From NCBI GenBank assembly GCA_965226185.1, contig CBDDCT010000003.1:1-64000 (forward strand): a stretch of 64,000 nucleotides of DNA, in the 5' to 3' direction. Origin of the DNA: CBDCYS01 sp965226185 (lineage in GTDB: Bacteria; Acidobacteriota; Terriglobia; Bryobacterales; UBA6623). How positions within the stretch are numbered: the first letter of the stretch is position 1; the number at the start of each line of letters is the position of its first letter. The notes beneath the pieces are model-generated. The model had not been told where the DNA came from. It was given only the letters and a program-made list of their open reading frames with translations, and did not search any database. The translations under genes and the position numbers were made by a program. Positions 53,903-63,735 of the stretch are shown in pieces.

Positions 53903-55648
53903 GTGATCCGCGCTGTCATCGTGCTGGGGGTGCTCGCGGCCCATCTTTGGGCGCAAGCGCCCGCGCGGGACGCCTGGGCGCACCGAGAGCAAGGCAGGCG
54001 CCTATTGGCCTCCGGTGAATTCGACCAAGCCATCGCGGAGTTTCACGCGGCGTTAAGGCTGGATCCGCGATCGCACGAGATCCACAACTACCTGGGGGTG
54101 TGTTGGGTGGGAAAGGACGATCTAGACGCTGCGGTTAGGGAATTCAGGGATGCGTTGCGGCTGAATCCCGCTTACGTTGAAGCGCGATCGAACCTGGGAG
54201 CCGCCTTGCTGAGGACTGGGAACCTGCGCGCGGCGGAAGCCGAGTTGCGATTGGCCGCTGGCGAAGCACCCTCCTCTCCCGAGGTTCATTACCGTTTAGG
54301 TTTGGTGCTTTCCTCAGCCGGAAATCAACACGGCGCGCTGTCGGCTCTCCAGCGGGCGGTTGTTCTCAAGCCGGATTTCGGTCAGGCCCTGAACGACCTG
54401 GGCGTCGTGCTGGTGATGCTCGGCGAGTTGGATGGAGCCGAGGCGAGATTCCGGCAGGCCACCGACGCCGACCCCGGTTATGGAGAAGCGCGATACAACT
54501 TAGGCCGGGTACTGCTGCGGAAGGGCGAGTCTCGGTCGGCGATCGCCGAGTTCCGAGAAGCGATCCTCGCAGACCGAGGCCACGTTGGGGCGCGCGTCCA
54601 GCTAGGCAGCGCGCTGCTTGCCGAAGGCGACACGGCAAACGCTGTTCGAGAACTCCAAGAGGCGGTCCGATTGGATCCGAACGACGCGGACGCCCACTTT
54701 CAGCTCGGTTTGGCGCTCCGAGAAGGAGAGGATCGCAAGAACGCGATCACTGAGTTTCAGAAAGCTATTGCACTCAAGCCCGGTTCTGTTCAGGCTCGTA
54801 ACGCTTTGGGGGCGGCGTGGGCCGAAATGGCAAAACTGGAGGAGGCGATTCGAGAGTTTCGGGCCGCGCTTCGTTTGGACCCAGCCGGTTTTGACGGGCG
54901 TTACAACCTCGGCTTGGCCTTGCTGATGTCTTCAGAGGTCGACCTAGCTCTGGTGGAGTTGCAAGCGGCCGCCGAAATTCGGCCCGAGGAGGCAAAGGTT
55001 CACTATCGGTTGGGTTCAGCGTTGACGAAGGCAGGCGACCTGGACCGTGCCATAGCAGAATACCGGACAACTCTTCAGCTCGACCCAAGCTACCCGGGGG
55101 TTCATTACAATCTCGGGCGCGTTTTCTACAGGAAGGGGGACCGAAAAAAGGCGGCGGAAGAGTTCAAGGTCGTAGCCAGTGTGCAAAAACAGCAAGCAGC
55201 TCGGAACGTAGCGGATATGCAGGTCCTGCTCTCTATCGGCCGGGGCCTCAAAGCCATGGCTGGGGGGGACTTGGAAAGTGCCGTGCGGGAATTCCGGTCG
55301 GCAGTCCGGTCTGGTCCGAACTCGGCCGAAGCTCGCAACCACCTCGGGGTAAGCCTAGCCCAAACGGGAGACATCGAAGGAGCCATCGCCGAATTTCAGA
55401 AGGCGATCGAATTGGAGCCGAAGCAATCCCTAGCCTACAACAACCTCGGCGGTCTTCTTGCGGCAACGTCGGACATGGAATCAGCAATCACTCAGTTTGA
55501 GGAAGCGGTGGCGCTCCAATCCGATTTCGCTGAAGCTCACTACAACCTGGGACTCATGCTTCTCCGCCAGGGTGAACGGGAGCGCAGCATGATCGAGTTC
55601 CAGAAAGCTCGTGAACTCAACCCGGAGTTGGAGCCACCAGAATATTAG
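53903..55648 (+). CDS. Exported TPR-repeat protein
   Basis: 581 residues from the GTG at 53903, which starts a signal peptide (VIRAVIVLGVLAAHLWAQAP). An ATG at 53801 would add 34 residues in front and mask it. About sixteen 34-residue tetratricopeptide repeats follow (pattern AIAEFHAALRLDP…HNYLGVCW). A break occurs around residue 430-460 (VQKQQAARNVADMQVLLSIG). It is a periplasmic or outer-membrane scaffold, common in Acidobacteriota. No partner is evident. Confidence 0.85.
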   Translation: MIRAVIVLGVLAAHLWAQAPARDAWAHREQGRRLLASGEFDQAIAEFHAALRLDPRSHEIHNYLGVCWVGKDDLDAAVREFRDALRLNPAYVEARSNLGAALLRTGNLRAAEAELRLAAGEAPSSPEVHYRLGLVLSSAGNQHGALSALQRAVVLKPDFGQALNDLGVVLVMLGELDGAEARFRQATDADPGYGEARYNLGRVLLRKGESRSAIAEFREAILADRGHVGARVQLGSALLAEGDTANAVRELQEAVRLDPNDADAHFQLGLALREGEDRKNAITEFQKAIALKPGSVQARNALGAAWAEMAKLEEAIREFRAALRLDPAGFDGRYNLGLALLMSSEVDLALVELQAAAEIRPEEAKVHYRLGSALTKAGDLDRAIAEYRTTLQLDPSYPGVHYNLGRVFYRKGDRKKAAEEFKVVASVQKQQAARNVADMQVLLSIGRGLKAMAGGDLESAVREFRSAVRSGPNSAEARNHLGVSLAQTGDIEGAIAEFQKAIELEPKQSLAYNNLGGLLAATSDMESAITQFEEAVALQSDFAEAHYNLGLMLLRQGERERSMIEFQKARELNPELEPPEY

Positions 55649-55687
55649 AAGAGGATGTTACTGCCTTGAAGCCAGAGGTTGGACAGG

Positions 55688-55855
55688 TTAGAAAGTCCTT
55701 TTCTGTGTGAATTCGAGTTCCCGGGTCCTTAGCTCCTCCGATCTGGTCCGCGCCTCCCCCGCCTGCGCCTGGTTTCCCATTTTCGTATGGACTTGTGATA
55801 GCTCAGAGTAGAGCTGGGCGTCATCAGCGTGAGTTTGCACAGAGCGCTCCAACTC
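55688..55855 (-). pseudogene. C-terminal fragment of a TPR/coiled-coil protein
   Basis: Minus-strand frame ERSVQTHADDAQLYSELSQV, HTKMGNQAQAGEARTRSEEL, then TQKRTF and a stop at 55688. It is the tail of a TPR protein without its repeats. Confidence 0.55.
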
Positions 55856-55859
55856 TGTC

Positions 55860-56125
55860 CGCCGGCGGGATGTGGCAGCTTGAGCTCGGCCCCGTTCACA
55901 AAAAATACGTCCATCCAGCCGTCACGGTTCGAAATCGAATATCGCCACACCGCCAGACATCGTCTCGGGAAGGTACTTCCGCTCGGTTTTCGAGGCGCGA
56001 TGCTGGAAACGGAGACCAGAACTCTCGGTGGCATCCACGAAGAGCGAGGACGGCACGGACTCCGCCCTCAGAGCGAAACTCAGGGCGAGAACCAAACTGA
56101 TGCTCCGGAGTAAGGCCAACCCCAT
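55860..56125 (-). pseudogene. N-terminal fragment of an ASPIC/UnbV (CRTAC1-like) secreted protein, frameshifted
   Basis: The ATG at 56125 starts a signal peptide (LLRSISLVLALSFALRAES). SSGLRFQHRASKTERKYLPE and TMSGGVAIFDF follow. The frame then shifts and continues as DGWMDVFFVNGAELKLPHPA before running into the TPR tail. In related genomes such a gene is followed by a TPR gene, so a deletion appears to have fused the two. Confidence 0.7.
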
Positions 56126-56128
56126 ACT

Positions 56129-56347
56129 CAGATTATCCGTGAATCTTCGGCGGCTCTGGCGGCAATCCGAGAAGTCCGGAGCAACCCGGAATCCCTGCCC
56201 CCGGGCCTCTACTTCGTGGGCGTGTTCCTCGAGACCGAGGGAGACACCAACCTCAATTGGATTTCTTGCAGAGCTACTTTGGACAGCATCTGGCCTGTCG
56301 AGTTGGGCACAGCGGCCCGGAAGGAGTTCCCGGAACCGAATGAATAA
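56129..56347 (+). pseudogene. C-terminal fragment of an unidentified gene
   Basis: 73 codons without a start, reading IIRESSAALAAIREVRSNPE, then LPPGLYFVGVFLETEGDTNL, ending at 56347. The text is strongly protein-like but the family is unknown. Confidence 0.4.
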
Positions 56348-56701
56348 TAGCCCTTTGCGCGGGCTTGCTGGCGCCAGTCGCAGCAGTCGATCGGCGCGTA
56401 TGCATTTGGGACAGGATTCGCCTCCCGGGCGTCCCGCGGCGCGTTCCCGTCAAGTCGGAACCAGCACCGAGGAGATCCCTCTCCTCCTTGGCCGAGATCA
56501 CCGCAGTCTTTCCCTTCCTTGGCCACGGATGGCTAGCACAGCAACCCACTACCCTCCCGAGAGTCCATCAGTTAGAATTTTTCCCTTCCCTGTAGGGAAA
56601 ACTGCATCGTAATTGTATATGATATAATCATGTCCGTCGTCGCAACGGGTTCCTGGAGTAGGGTGGCGTGTTGTCGTTGATATCTATAAGGAGGATACAC
56701 A
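56348..56701 (+). promoter_or_regulatory. Leader of the TonB receptor gene
   Basis: A perfect TATAAT lies at 56623-56628 without a good -35. An 8-bp stem TTTTCCCT–7–AGGGAAAA lies at 56579-56601, just upstream. A strong AAGGAGG ribosome-binding site precedes the ATG at 56702. No gene is seen in the rest of the stretch. Confidence 0.5.
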
Positions 56702-59700
56702 ATGATCAAAACTATGCGAGTAGCGGCAATCTGCTTGATGCTGCTGGGCTTGTTGCTGTTTCAAGCTCCGCGGGCGCTGCGCGGGCAAGCATCGTTTGGC
56801 AGCATTCTTGGCACCGTGAGTGACCAATCAGATGCGGCCGTTCCGGGTGCTGCTGTCACGGTGACCAACGAGAATACCGGTATCAGCCGTGCAGTGCGGA
56901 CCGGCGCGGGCGGCAGTTACACGGTGCCGTCACTATTACCTGGCATCTATTCCGTGAAGGCAGAGCACGAAGGCTTCCAGGCCACTGAGGTCACCGGGGT
57001 CGAGTTGCAAATTAATCGGGCAGTGACTGTCAACGTGGCGCTGGAGGTAGGCGCGGTCACCGAGACGGTAGAGGTAGTCGCCACCGCCCCGCTGCTGGAT
57101 ACCGCGGATGCCACGGTCGGGACGGTTATTAATAATGAAAGCGTTGTCAGCTTGCCTCTGAACGGCAGAAGTTACACGGACTTGATTATGTTGATGCCCG
57201 GGTCTGTGCCCCAACCCATCACGATATTTGCCGTTGGGGGCGGGCATCAATACAGCGTGAACGGCAACAGTCGGACTGCGAACAACTTCACGCTGGACGG
57301 CATCGAAAACAACAACCTGTTCTTTGTGTCGTTTGGCGCGGAGCCCTCCATCGACGCCATCCAGGAATTCAGGGTGCAGACGAATATCACCTCAGCCGAG
57401 TTTGGCGGGGGTGCTGGCGCCAGTGTGGCCGTGGCCCTCAAGTCGGGAACCAACGAACTCCACGGGTCTGTTTTTGAATTCCTGCGCAACGACAAGCTCG
57501 ACGCCAATGAGTTTTTCAGGAATAGAAGTGGCACTGGGAAGCCGGCGTTTCGGCAGAACCAGTGGGGGACGGTCATCGGCGGGCCGGTTCACATCCCGGG
57601 GGTCTACGACGGGCGGAACAAGATGTTCTGGTTGTTCAACTACGAGGGGTTCAAGATCCGCCGGGAATCGACGCTGTTTGCGACGGTCCCCACGAGGACG
57701 CAACTGTCGGGTGATCTCCGGGACCTGAATCCGATCTTCGACCCCTTTACCAGCCGGCTGGATCCAGTCACCGGCCAAGTCATCCGGGACCAGATCAGCT
57801 GCAACGGGGTGCCGAACGTCATTTGCCCCAGTCGAATCCATCCCGGCATGTCGGCCTGGGGAGACATTGTCTTTCCAGTGACGGACACCCCGGGAGGGAG
57901 CAATGTGGTGAACACGAACTCGCGTACGCTGGACAAGGATCAGCTGAACATGCGAGGTGATTATCAGGCGACAGATAACTTGAACATGTTCTTCCGTTAC
58001 TCGCCCGCGGACGCGGCGGATAGCAGGCCCCAAGCGATTCCCGGCCTGTCGACGGACACGGTTCAAGACTATGCCAATGCGGTCATCAGTGGGACCTACG
58101 TGCCGACCCCGACCACGGTGATCGACGTCAAGGTCGGCTATAATCGTACCGGCATGTTCCAGACGTCTACCAATCCAGATCCTGGAGCTGACGCGTTCCT
58201 GAAACAGTTCCCGATCCAAGGCATCACCGCCGGCAGCTACCCGGATACCCCCTTGTTCCCGGCCTTGACCCTCGGAGACGGTTTCACCGGTGTGTTTTCG
58301 GCCGGGGTGGTGTCTCCGACCAGCATCATGCAGTATATCTTCAAGATCTCGAACGTTCGCGGAAAACACACCTTCAAGGCGGGCGTCACCATCGACCAGA
58401 TCTGGGGCTTGCACGACAACATCAATGCGACCGGTTTCAGGTTCTCGCAACTAGCGACTGCGGATCCCCAGAATACTGCCGCCACGGGGTCCTCGCTAGC
58501 TTCTTTCTTGCTGGGGCTGCCGGACAACGGCGGGCGAAACGTGGGCAATACGGCCCTCGATCACAGCTGGGGCAGGTACCAATTCTACGTTCAAGACGAC
58601 TTTAGGGTGATGCCGCGACTGATGCTCAATCTGGGGCTGCGGTATGAGTACAACCAATACCCCCGGGACAAATTTGACCGCTTGTCTGAGTTTGATATAC
58701 ATACCAGACAAATGATCTGGGCTGGAGACAACCCGGTCACGGGCGAGCCACCGAATACCCGGCCGGTGATGCGTGACCCTGATTTCAACAATTTCGCACC
58801 CCGCGTCGGCCTTGCTTTCACGCTCAATCCCAAGACCACCGTGCGGGCTGGGTACGGCGTCTTTTACGTTGCCAACTACATCTGGATGTCGAGCTCCCGG
58901 CGAGGCCAGTGGCCCTATGCCCTCCGCGATACTGTGAGTGCGCTCAATCGGGGTGAGACACTGACGCCGATCGATACGCTGTTTCCGCCAGGGCTCGAAA
59001 TCACTTCCGACACTCCTCCGGGCGGAAGACATATGTATAACCGGAGAGACAAAACCGGGTACACTCAGCAGTGGAACCTGGGGGTGCAGCGCCAACTGGC
59101 CGGTGATCTCGTACTGGAAGGCAGTTACGTTGCAAGCAAAGGCACGAAGTTGCCGATCGCCTTCCACGCGAACCTTCCTCTTCCGGCGCCGGGTGTGGTG
59201 GGCTGTCCGCCGAGGCCTTGTGAGCCGGGACAGGAACATCCCAGACCTTATCCCGAAAACAACCAATTGATGATCATGAGGGAGAGTAAGGGGAGTTCCA
59301 TTTATCACTCTTTACAAGTGAAACTCGAAAAGCGGTTTTCGAGCGGTCTGCAAGTCCTCGGATCATACGCTTGGGGCCATCACATTTCCGTTGGTGGAGC
59401 CGGAAACACCGACAACAATTTCCCGCAAAATGCGTTCGACCTCAAGGGAGACCGCGGAAATGGCTCTAACGATTTCCGCCACATCTTTACGGGCAGTTAC
59501 CTGTATGAGCTACCGTTTGGCCGCGGCAAGCGTTTTCTGGCGGATGGGCCCGGTGTCGTCAACCACCTCCTGGGCGGTTGGGCGGTCAGCGGGATTACGC
59601 GCATAAACACCGGCGGCCCGGTAAATGTCAGGATTAGTTTTGATCGAGGGAACATCGGGTTGGGAGGTTTGCAGCGCCCGGACCGGGTCCTGGGGCAGCC

Positions 59701-60034
59701 TGCGAGGGCTCCGGTCCCGGGGGATAAGACCCTGGGCTGGCTGAACCGGGAAGCCTTTGCCGTGCCCGCGCAGTATACTTTTGGGAACCTGGGACGCAAC
59801 ACGGAAAGGGGTCCAGCGTTTGGGAACTGGGATGTCAGTCTTTTTAAGAACTTTCCTTTACACAAGGAAAGAGTCAAACTCCAGTTCCGCACGGATTTCT
59901 TTAATCTGTTCAACAATGTGAACTTGGCGAATCCGTTTTCCAACGCCTTTCCCCGGAATCCGAACTTCGGGAACATCCTTGGCACGCAAAACGCGGCCCG
60001 GCAGATCCAGTTCGCTCTCAAGTTACTGTTCTAA
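56702..60034 (+). CDS. Oar-like TonB-dependent outer-membrane receptor
   Basis: 1110 residues. The signal peptide (MRVAAICLMLLGLLLFQAPR) is followed by a carboxypeptidase-regulatory-like domain at ~33-115 (GTVSDQSDAAVPGAAVTVTN, GIYSVKAEHEGFQATE). The plug is at ~120-250 (VVSLPLNGRSYTDLIMLMPG, FTLDGIENNNLF). A long beta-barrel ends in the aromatic IQFALKLLF. It imports oligosaccharides or other ligands using TonB energy. Acidobacteriota carry dozens of paralogues. Two sulfatases follow in the same direction, suggesting a sulfated-glycan uptake locus. Confidence 0.95.
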   Translation: MIKTMRVAAICLMLLGLLLFQAPRALRGQASFGSILGTVSDQSDAAVPGAAVTVTNENTGISRAVRTGAGGSYTVPSLLPGIYSVKAEHEGFQATEVTGVELQINRAVTVNVALEVGAVTETVEVVATAPLLDTADATVGTVINNESVVSLPLNGRSYTDLIMLMPGSVPQPITIFAVGGGHQYSVNGNSRTANNFTLDGIENNNLFFVSFGAEPSIDAIQEFRVQTNITSAEFGGGAGASVAVALKSGTNELHGSVFEFLRNDKLDANEFFRNRSGTGKPAFRQNQWGTVIGGPVHIPGVYDGRNKMFWLFNYEGFKIRRESTLFATVPTRTQLSGDLRDLNPIFDPFTSRLDPVTGQVIRDQISCNGVPNVICPSRIHPGMSAWGDIVFPVTDTPGGSNVVNTNSRTLDKDQLNMRGDYQATDNLNMFFRYSPADAADSRPQAIPGLSTDTVQDYANAVISGTYVPTPTTVIDVKVGYNRTGMFQTSTNPDPGADAFLKQFPIQGITAGSYPDTPLFPALTLGDGFTGVFSAGVVSPTSIMQYIFKISNVRGKHTFKAGVTIDQIWGLHDNINATGFRFSQLATADPQNTAATGSSLASFLLGLPDNGGRNVGNTALDHSWGRYQFYVQDDFRVMPRLMLNLGLRYEYNQYPRDKFDRLSEFDIHTRQMIWAGDNPVTGEPPNTRPVMRDPDFNNFAPRVGLAFTLNPKTTVRAGYGVFYVANYIWMSSSRRGQWPYALRDTVSALNRGETLTPIDTLFPPGLEITSDTPPGGRHMYNRRDKTGYTQQWNLGVQRQLAGDLVLEGSYVASKGTKLPIAFHANLPLPAPGVVGCPPRPCEPGQEHPRPYPENNQLMIMRESKGSSIYHSLQVKLEKRFSSGLQVLGSYAWGHHISVGGAGNTDNNFPQNAFDLKGDRGNGSNDFRHIFTGSYLYELPFGRGKRFLADGPGVVNHLLGGWAVSGITRINTGGPVNVRISFDRGNIGLGGLQRPDRVLGQPARAPVPGDKTLGWLNREAFAVPAQYTFGNLGRNTERGPAFGNWDVSLFKNFPLHKERVKLQFRTDFFNLFNNVNLANPFSNAFPRNPNFGNILGTQNAARQIQFALKLLF

Positions 60035-60066
60035 CCTCGCAGCCTAAGATGTGAGCAATGTCATCT

Positions 60067-60100
60067 CAGCCTCCACCTGCGTGTATCGCGGTGGAGGCTG
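60067..60100 (+). terminator. Stem-loop after the TonB receptor gene
   Basis: CAGCCTCCACC–12–GGTGGAGGCTG, 11-bp perfect arms with inner GCG/CGC pairing possible. It lies 33 bp after the stop without a T tract; probably a terminator or transcript-end stabiliser. Confidence 0.6.
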
Positions 60101-60389
60101 AACAACGAATCGGGACCGGACGAAAAAGGGTCAGGTGGTAGCGGCCTCGATAGTATTGGACCCGGGATTGAGTTCCTACACCTCTGAAGTCACGTGGTGC
60201 CGATTTCGACGTCAACGGAGAACGTCCTCATCTGGCCAAGAAAGCATCCGTACCCGCAAGAAGCCTAATACGCCCGCCGAGGAAGGAGTTCGTGCGCTCG
60301 GTGGGCGCGCACGCGGGCACATGCGTCGAGGTGGCTTCGCAGCGTGAGCCTACCGTCGGTTATCGTTGAGCGGCCCTCAGTGTAAAACG
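60101..60389. other. Gap before the first sulfatase
   Basis: No gene recognised. Confidence 0.4.
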
Positions 60390-62216
60390 ATGAAGCTAGC
60401 ATCCAGGCGAAAGTTTCTGGGCGCTGTTAGGGTAGCGATACTGGGAGCGGCAGCCATAGCCAGTTGGTTTTCCTGCGGTTCCTCTGCGCCCGACGCCAAG
60501 CCTAACGTCATCCTGATCATGACCGACGATCAGGGCTACGGCGATATCGCCGCGCACGGCAACTCGGTCATCAAAACACCCAATCTCGACCATCTCGCGT
60601 CGGAGTCGGTTCGACTCACCGACTACCATGTGTCCCCGTATTGCATCCCCACTCGCGCTTCGCTCATGACCGGACGCTACGCCAACCGCACCGGCATCCG
60701 CAACGCGATCGAACCGCACTGGTTCCTTCGCGGGAACGAAGTGGTTTTGGGCAAAATGTTTCAAGATGCCGGGTATATGACAGGCATGTTTGGCAAATGG
60801 CACCTCGGCGACAATTTCCCATACGGGCCGGAACATCGCGGGTTCGTTGAGGTCCTGCGTCACTACGGGGGAGCGGTGGGCGTTCTGGCCGATTACTGGG
60901 ACAACGCCTATTTCGACGACACCTACTTCCGCAACGGCGTGCCAACCAAGGTCAAGGGCTATTGCACCGATATCTTCTTTACCGCAGCCACACGGTTCAT
61001 CGACCGTGCGGCCGAGCAAAACAAGCCCTTTTTTGTCTATCTGCCTACGAATGCGCCGCATGGTCCCTATCACGTCCCCGATAGGTTCTCAGCTCTGTAT
61101 CGTGGTCGTGACCGGGAGACGGCAAACTTTTGGGGAATGATTTCGAACATTGATGAAAACATTGGAAAGCTCCGCAACCATCTCAAGGAGAAGGGACTGG
61201 AAAGCAATACGATCTTTATCTTCACGACGGATAACGGTACGGGTCCAAGGCCATTCTTCAATGCGGGGATGCGAGGGCACAAGGGGAGCGAGTACGACGG
61301 TGGGCACCGGGTTCCTTTCTTCATTCACTGGCCGGCCGGCAAGCTCACGGGCGGTCGAACAAGCGAGTCGCTGACGGCCCATATCGATGTCGCCCCCACA
61401 CTGCTTGACCTGTGTGGAATCCGTCCGCCAGAGGGTGTGAAATTTGACGGAGTCTCTCTCCGTGCTCTGCTCCAGCGCGGGGATCATGATGCCTGGCCGG
61501 ATCGCATTCTCATGACCGACCGCCAGACCGCTCCTACTCCCACGAAGTGGTTCAAAACGTCCGTGATGACGGAGCGTTGGCGTCTGGTCAACGGCAAAGA
61601 ACTCTACGACATTGAGGCCGACCCGGGGCAGGAGCGGAACGTGTACGAGAGGCACCCCGAGGTGACCGCCCGGTTGACGGCTCATTACGATAAGCTCTGG
61701 GCGGAATTCGAGCCAATATTTGCCGAAATCAGCGAGATCCCCCTGGGACACCAGCGTGCGAATCCGACGGCACTGAACTACCACGACTGCATCGGCCGTC
61801 ACGATGGCTGGTTTCAGGACTCAATTCGCCAGCTTCGGAATATGATCGACGCACCCGGGAAACGGCGCTCGCCGTTTTGGCCGGTGGAGGTCGTCACGGA
61901 TGGGGAATACGCGATTGAACTCCGCCGCTGGCCCATGGAACTGGACGCACCGATTCGCGCGGACGTTCCACCGGGCAGCGATGTCCCCGGTCCGCTTGCC
62001 CACCGCACCGCGAAGGGCCAGGGGTTCCCGGCTGTCGAGGCTCGCCTTGCCATTGGCGACCTTCACCTTAAGCAGGACGTGGGCAGCGAGGCCACAGGGG
62101 TGGTTTTTCGAGCAACGCTGAAGAAAGGCAGTTACCGTCTTTCGGCAGCGTTTCTTGATTCTCGGCAGAATTCACTGGATGCATTCTACATCTACGTTAC
62201 CAAGCTCGAGAAATAG
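60390..62216 (+). CDS. Type I sulfatase, Tat/lipoprotein
   Basis: 608 residues from the ATG at 60390; an upstream TTG at 60366 would displace the signal. The N-terminus has twin Arg (ASRRKFLGAV) and a lipobox-like SWFSC. The FGly site CIPTRASLMTGR fits CxPxR. Metal ligands are visible in IMTDDQGYGD and FTTDNGTGP, with KWHLG after the active site. The C-terminal ~130 residues form an added beta-rich domain (VVTDGEYAIELRRWPMEL). It would remove sulfate from a glycan at the cell surface after activation by a formylglycine-generating enzyme. Confidence 0.93.
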   Translation: MKLASRRKFLGAVRVAILGAAAIASWFSCGSSAPDAKPNVILIMTDDQGYGDIAAHGNSVIKTPNLDHLASESVRLTDYHVSPYCIPTRASLMTGRYANRTGIRNAIEPHWFLRGNEVVLGKMFQDAGYMTGMFGKWHLGDNFPYGPEHRGFVEVLRHYGGAVGVLADYWDNAYFDDTYFRNGVPTKVKGYCTDIFFTAATRFIDRAAEQNKPFFVYLPTNAPHGPYHVPDRFSALYRGRDRETANFWGMISNIDENIGKLRNHLKEKGLESNTIFIFTTDNGTGPRPFFNAGMRGHKGSEYDGGHRVPFFIHWPAGKLTGGRTSESLTAHIDVAPTLLDLCGIRPPEGVKFDGVSLRALLQRGDHDAWPDRILMTDRQTAPTPTKWFKTSVMTERWRLVNGKELYDIEADPGQERNVYERHPEVTARLTAHYDKLWAEFEPIFAEISEIPLGHQRANPTALNYHDCIGRHDGWFQDSIRQLRNMIDAPGKRRSPFWPVEVVTDGEYAIELRRWPMELDAPIRADVPPGSDVPGPLAHRTAKGQGFPAVEARLAIGDLHLKQDVGSEATGVVFRATLKKGSYRLSAAFLDSRQNSLDAFYIYVTKLEK

Positions 62217-62271
62217 GGCTACTGCCGAAGCGAACTTGGTGGTAGTAGGACGCAATAAAAAGGAGACAGCA

Positions 62272-63735
62272 ATGAGCCCACGACCGATTCTCACTTCGTT
62301 GCTTCTGTTAATGTGCCTGTTCTCGTGCTCATTACCGCCGGCGCAGCAACCCGGGAATAAACCGAACTTCATCATCGTCTTCGCCGACGACCAGGGCTAC
62401 GGCGACCTTGGCGTTTTTGGGGCGACCGACTTCAAGACTCCGCGGATCGATCAGATGGCTCGTGAGGGGATGCGGTTCACCGATTTCTACGGCCAACCGC
62501 TCTGTGGCGCATCCCGTACCGCTCTTCTGACCGGCAGCTATCCGATTCGAGTCGGCGAGTACAACAACGAAAAGGACAATTTCCCCTACGTTCATGAAAA
62601 GGAAATCCTGCTGCCCAAAGTCCTACAGCAGGCCGGTTATGCCACCGGGATGATGGGCAAACTCGACATAACTCAGCGCCAACTCCTTAAAGCAAAGCTG
62701 AACCCCGTGAGACGCGGGTTCGACTATTGGTTCGGCGTCGTGGGCGCCAACGACGACGGCGTGGTCCATTGGGTGCACCGCAACGAAGAGATGATCGAGG
62801 AGACGGCCGGGGTGGACGACGTGACGCGGCGTTACACCGACGAAGCGCTCGCCTTTATCCGGAAGAACAAGGATCGGCCTTTCTTTCTCTACATTGCTCA
62901 CTCGATGCCTCACGTCGTACTGGGCGCTACCGAGCCGTTCCGCGGACGCTCGGAGCGGGGCCTTTACGGGGACGTGATCGAAGAGCTCGACGCCAGCACG
63001 GGCGAAATTGTCGATTTGCTCAAGGAACTCGACCTCGACCAAAACACGATCGTTGTTTACACCTCTGACAACGGGCCGTGGAGCAACCACTTTTCGCCGA
63101 AATACACGGCCAATATCGAGCAGCATGCAGGCTCGGCGGGACCTTTACGAGGCGCCAAAGGCACGACCTGGGAGGGCGGCATCCGGGTTCCGTGTGTGAT
63201 GTGGGGGCCAGGGTACATCCCTGCTGGCGCGGTCACGAGTGAAATCGCAACGACGATGGATCTACTCCCTACCTTCATTGCAATGTCCGGCGCCGAATTG
63301 CCTTCCGACCGTACGCTGGACGGCCGCGACATTTCTTCGTTGATGCTGGGCGAACCCAATGCCAGGAGCCCGCACGAAGCGTTCTATTACTACCGGGAAA
63401 CCCATCTCGACTCAGTCCGCAGCGGCCCATGGAAACTCGTTTTTCCGCGGCCGAGGAGCGGCGAGTCCGAGTGGTTGCTCTCTCGCGCGTGGGTGAAGGG
63501 TTTTTTGGGCGAGGCCCTCGAGCCCGTCACGGAACTCGAACTCTACAACCTAGAGTCGGATATCGGCGAGCGGAACAACGTCGCAGCGCAGTACCCGGAT
63601 GTTGTGGACCGCCTCACCGCATTAGCGGATCAGGCCCGGGCAGAGCTCGGCGACTACGATCGGATCGGGAGCGGCGTGCGATTCTTCGAGGACGGACCAA
63701 GATGGCCGCGCCGACGCAAGTGGATCAGGCAATAG
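62272..63735 (+). CDS. Type I sulfatase, lipoprotein
   Basis: 487 residues from the ATG at 62272, with AAAGGAG upstream; an earlier in-frame ATG at 62155 lies inside the preceding gene. The lipoprotein signal is SLLLLMCLFSC. The FGly site reads CGASR (LCGASRTALLTG), the rarer CxAxR form. Metal ligands are in VFADDQGYGD and YTSDNGPWS. It lies 55 bp after the first sulfatase, so the two are probably co-transcribed and act on the same sulfated polymer. Confidence 0.93.
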   Translation: MSPRPILTSLLLLMCLFSCSLPPAQQPGNKPNFIIVFADDQGYGDLGVFGATDFKTPRIDQMAREGMRFTDFYGQPLCGASRTALLTGSYPIRVGEYNNEKDNFPYVHEKEILLPKVLQQAGYATGMMGKLDITQRQLLKAKLNPVRRGFDYWFGVVGANDDGVVHWVHRNEEMIEETAGVDDVTRRYTDEALAFIRKNKDRPFFLYIAHSMPHVVLGATEPFRGRSERGLYGDVIEELDASTGEIVDLLKELDLDQNTIVVYTSDNGPWSNHFSPKYTANIEQHAGSAGPLRGAKGTTWEGGIRVPCVMWGPGYIPAGAVTSEIATTMDLLPTFIAMSGAELPSDRTLDGRDISSLMLGEPNARSPHEAFYYYRETHLDSVRSGPWKLVFPRPRSGESEWLLSRAWVKGFLGEALEPVTELELYNLESDIGERNNVAAQYPDVVDRLTALADQARAELGDYDRIGSGVRFFEDGPRWPRRRKWIRQ

